A DNA stretch of 35,035 bases from Acidobacteriota bacterium (GTDB taxonomy: Bacteria; Acidobacteriota; Thermoanaerobaculia; Multivoradales; J023), in the NCBI GenBank assembly GCA_029263355.1, contig JAJCXQ010000710.1, positions 1-35,035 of the forward strand, written 5' to 3'. Of the stretch, positions 32,470-35,035 are shown piece by piece. The stretch's first letter is position 1; each line of letters begins with the position of its first letter. A model generated the notes under the pieces. The model was not told the origin of the DNA and did no database searches. It saw nothing but the letters and a program-made list of their open reading frames with translations. The translations under genes were made by a program, and so were the position numbers.

Positions 32470-34542
32470 CTAGTTACTCCAGGCGGTGGTATCGCCGGAC
32501 TCGAAGCCGTCGGTAAAGATGCTCGTGTTGCACAATAGGCCCGATGGACCGTTGGACAGGCTGACACCATCCACCGCCGCTTCGACCACGCTTCCGTCAC
32601 CCACATCGGAGGCGGCAAAGCGGATCTTGAATTGGTTGTTGGGGGTTACGAAATCGGCGATGCGGAAGCTGCGATAGACCCATTCACCGGTGACGTTGGG
32701 GCCGATCGTCTCGAGGGTCATCCACGAGGCACCGTCGTCGTCGGAGACTTCCACGGTGAAGACGTCGTCGCTGGCGCCAGCGTCGTCCCACCAACGCCAG
32801 TAGTGGATGTGCGGGTCGGACCCCGTAGCGTCGAGGGTCGGTGAGGTCAGGCGTGTGGCGCCGCCGTCGACATCCGTATTGCCGCCGGAGTTGAAAGTCA
32901 AATAGGCGCTGCCGGAGGTATCGGCGTCCCAAGGCGGGTCCCCTCGCATACCGTAGCCGGAGGGAATGCCTCGCTCCCAGGTGCCCGCGCTCAACGACGC
33001 ATCGTCGTCTATGGTCCAACCCTGATCGGTCTCAAAGTCGTCGCGGAAGGTCTCGTCCGTTCCACTCGCCACCGGCCGGCGATAGACGTTGCTCACAGTG
33101 TTGTCGGCGGAGAAGGGGTGGTGGACCACGATCCCTCCCTGATCTTCCGCTTCGACACGGAAGGTCACGTCTTGGCCGCAGGTCAAAGCGGGCAAGGTGC
33201 CGACGTAGGTGCCGACGCCGGCACCCTCGAGGGTGGGCTGCGACATGGCAACGGATTGCTCCCCGGAGCCGTTGTCATAGAACAGGGTGGCCGAAGCGAG
33301 AGTCACCGGCTGGTCATTGCGATCCGTGGCAGTGATCGAGAGGTCCATGCCCGCAGGCGGCATCAGGGTCGGCAAGACGGTATCGAGGGTGACCCGTAGC
33401 GGCGGCGGACCGTCCACGCACACACCCATCGGAGTGGCGAGCACGTTTTGCAGCGCCGTCAAGTTGAGAGAGGTGCCGTTGTTGGCGCCACCGCCAACGT
33501 TGCAGCCGGCGTGGGTGTGGATGCCGATGGCTTCGCCGGTGACATCGTTGATCACCGGCGAGCCGGAGTCGCCACCGGTGGTGTCCACGGCATATTGCAA
33601 GCTGCTCATAGACGCTCCGGCGATCGGCCCGTTATGAGTGTGCTGAACCTGGTTCCAGGTTTGCGGATTGCCTTGGGTGCCGTCCACGGTGCCGTAACCG
33701 GTGATGCGGATGGTTTCACCACCAGGGACCAGCGGTGGCGTCCCAAGCACGAAGGTCTGGCCCTGGACCTCGATTGGCGTCATCAGAGTTTGGCTGTTGG
33801 GGAACGTGCCGAAGTAGGCGTAGTCATTGCCGACACCGCCATCGGTGCCCTGTACAGACGACAGGTCGGCGGGGTATTGATCCTCGGGACCAGGGTGATT
33901 CACTGAGCCGTTGCTGTTCGACAAGGGGACGTTGAATTGCACCACGTCGAGACCGGTGCCGTTGCAATGGCCTGCGGTCAAGAAGCAACTCTGAGCATCA
34001 TTGATCAACCAGGTAGTACAACCCACGGGCATGATGCGCGCGACCCGGGGGTCGGTGCTCAAGGTTCGGTCGTCGATGGCTCCGCAAATGGATTTGCGAG
34101 CCGCCGTAGGGTCGAAGCGACCGGCGTCCAGCTCGTGAATACGAATCCGGCTCGGCGCCGCGCCAGGGTCGGCGATCAGCTCCACGCGCACGGCATCACC
34201 GTTGAAGTAGGCGCTGGATCTCCGCCATTGTTCCATGGACTCGGAGTTCAAGGTCTGGACCGCTCCGTCCGCCAGTGAAGTGATGCGCACCACAGTGGCC
34301 CGGCCGTCCTTGGGTGCGCCGCCGAGGTCGGCTTCAGAAAAATAAAGCCGCAACCAGGAGGCGTCCTCTACCGTGATGGTTTCGGTAAAGATCACATTCC
34401 GTTCCACTTCGCGATTGATCGTCAAACCGGAATCGACGAGATAGGGAACCTCGTCGAACGTAAGTGGTTGCTGGGCCATGCCAGGCAACGCGCAGAGCCC
34501 ACCAAGCAGGACGAGCAATACCGTTCTTCTGAGTTTCAACAT
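32470..34542 (-). CDS. Secreted trypsin-like serine protease with C-terminal GFESGDTTAWS tag
   Basis: 690 residues from the ATG at 34542; signal peptide LRRTVLLVLLGGLCALPGMA. A pro-region (about 25-150) leads to a chymotrypsin-fold domain with the full triad: H192 (FLTAGHCNG), D240 (GVGNDYAYFG) and S326 (TTGGDSGSPV), and cysteines placed for disulphides (C153, C175, C186, C193, C347, C375). After it come an Ig-like module (about 380-490, LSITATDRNDQPV) and a jelly-roll/MAM-like module (about 495-665, GTWERGIPSGYGM, YWRWWDDAGASDDVFTVEVS). The C-terminus reads FTDGFESGDTTAWSN, a tail I associate with exported proteins of such bacteria, probably a sorting or processing signal. Upstream in-frame ATG at 34611 would spoil the signal peptide. 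Confidence 0.9.
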   Translation of the reverse strand: MLKLRRTVLLVLLGGLCALPGMAQQPLTFDEVPYLVDSGLTINREVERNVIFTETITVEDASWLRLYFSEADLGGAPKDGRATVVRITSLADGAVQTLNSESMEQWRRSSAYFNGDAVRVELIADPGAAPSRIRIHELDAGRFDPTAARKSICGAIDDRTLSTDPRVARIMPVGCTTWLINDAQSCFLTAGHCNGTGLDVVQFNVPLSNSNGSVNHPGPEDQYPADLSSVQGTDGGVGNDYAYFGTFPNSQTLMTPIEVQGQTFVLGTPPLVPGGETIRITGYGTVDGTQGNPQTWNQVQHTHNGPIAGASMSSLQYAVDTTGGDSGSPVINDVTGEAIGIHTHAGCNVGGGANNGTSLNLTALQNVLATPMGVCVDGPPPLRVTLDTVLPTLMPPAGMDLSITATDRNDQPVTLASATLFYDNGSGEQSVAMSQPTLEGAGVGTYVGTLPALTCGQDVTFRVEAEDQGGIVVHHPFSADNTVSNVYRRPVASGTDETFRDDFETDQGWTIDDDASLSAGTWERGIPSGYGMRGDPPWDADTSGSAYLTFNSGGNTDVDGGATRLTSPTLDATGSDPHIHYWRWWDDAGASDDVFTVEVSDDDGASWMTLETIGPNVTGEWVYRSFRIADFVTPNNQFKIRFAASDVGDGSVVEAAVDGVSLSNGPSGLLCNTSIFTDGFESGDTTAWSN

Positions 34543-34705
34543 GATGTGCCCCGGGTCAGTTAGGGAAGGTGACTGGCGAATCAACGCCAGGGCGGACCGA
34601 TTTCGTGCCAAGCAACTGGGCTACTGATGTTAGCCGATAAGCCGCCGAAATCAACGGCTCCAGGCGGTGGTGTCTCAACGTTGCATTGCCGAGCCATCGA
34701 ATTGG

Positions 34706-35035
34706 TTAAGAACCCTGTTGAGGCTGGAGGCGCGATCTAATCAAAGCCGTCAGCATCCGCATCTCGTCCATGATTGGATCACCATCAGGCCACCCGCCGC
34801 CTTGGTGATAGTGGGCACGCTGTCGGGCGAAGAGCACAATGCGCAGGTCCTCAAGAGAAAGCGCCGCGAGTGGCTGCTCGCCCAGCTTGGTGACATAAAC
34901 CCCCAGATCACGCGCTTCGCCACCCACTTGTTGGTAGCCGTTGAGTGTTTGAGCGAAGCGGATGATGTCGATATTTGATGAATCAGGTGAGGGGACGTTA
35001 TCGAGAGTCAACTCTTTGGTGGGAATGATCACATT
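34706..35035 (-). CDS. Small protein of unknown function, possibly 5' truncated
   Basis: About 108 residues. Not recognised. The frame is open to the right edge; a GTG at 35032 could be the start or the gene may begin outside. The product is soluble and has no signal peptide: TKELTLDNVPSPDSSNIDIIRFAQ-like front, then LGEQPLAALSLEDLRIVLFARQRAHYHQGG and a helical end (DEMRMLTALIRSRLQ). The LSLEDLRIVLFARQR and large basic-aromatic stretch suggest a helical interaction domain. It lies 164 bp upstream of the protease start on the same strand, with the tail-like remnant at 34658-34674 between them. Confidence 0.55.
   Translation of the reverse strand, partial: NVIIPTKELTLDNVPSPDSSNIDIIRFAQTLNGYQQVGGEARDLGVYVTKLGEQPLAALSLEDLRIVLFARQRAHYHQGGGWPDGDPIMDEMRMLTALIRSRLQPQQGS

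Noticed and set aside
34667..34978. 103-codon plus-strand frame at the right edge
   Set aside because: Opposite to the minus-strand frame that stays open to the edge and has the more protein-like composition; no ribosome site seen. Neither is certain.

Overview
The window is high-GC bacterial DNA, densely coding, with no rRNA, tRNA, integrase, transposase or CRISPR array that I can see. Gene content points to Acidobacteriota (inference): a PadR regulator overlapping a ~930-residue MacB/FtsX permease of the acidobacterial (ADOP) type, TPR-tailed Ser/Thr kinases paired with ECF sigma factors of the QPT type, winged-helix/ATPase/TPR regulators, and a secreted protease ending in a GFESGDTTAWS tag. 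A large Proteobacterium or Planctomycete is not excluded.

Layout. 1-6474 (minus): an AddAB-type double-strand-break repair pair; the helicase subunit runs off the left edge and overlaps the Fe-S nuclease subunit by 4 bp. 6475-8636 (plus): a decayed 30-codon copy of the next gene, a secreted protein of unknown role, a terminator, and queC for queuosine/7-deazaguanine synthesis. 8692-11831 (minus): permease and its PadR regulator in one operon. 12076-13029 (plus): pieces that look like a second, decayed permease. 13125-13450: an array of about eight diverged 42-bp repeats just upstream of a LytS-type kinase and LytTR response regulator (13457-15504). 15707-17128: a secreted LolA-like protein and a tiny two-helix membrane protein. 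17386-19044: a free-standing methyltransferase that looks cut out of a nonribosomal peptide synthetase, with remnants of the adenylation subdomain at both ends and a C-x4-C repeat.

19148-29541 is a signalling island: ECF sigma + RD Ser/Thr kinase with TPRs; a 61-residue secreted peptide on the opposite strand; a winged-helix/ATPase/TPR regulator; then a second ECF sigma overlapping a second, non-RD, Ser/Thr kinase with TPRs. Both sigmas carry QPT where classical ECFs have an acidic DAED motif, which suggests that the partner kinase switches them on by phosphorylation (inference).

29608-35035 (mostly minus): a secreted M23 peptidase, a frameshifted J-domain-like pseudogene, a 41-bp tandem array of perfect hairpins, a secreted trypsin-like protease, and an unrecognised small gene running to the right edge. 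Overall the window mixes housekeeping repair and tRNA-modification genes with lineage-typical signalling and secretion genes, several broken genes, and two unrelated tandem arrays in intergenic DNA.
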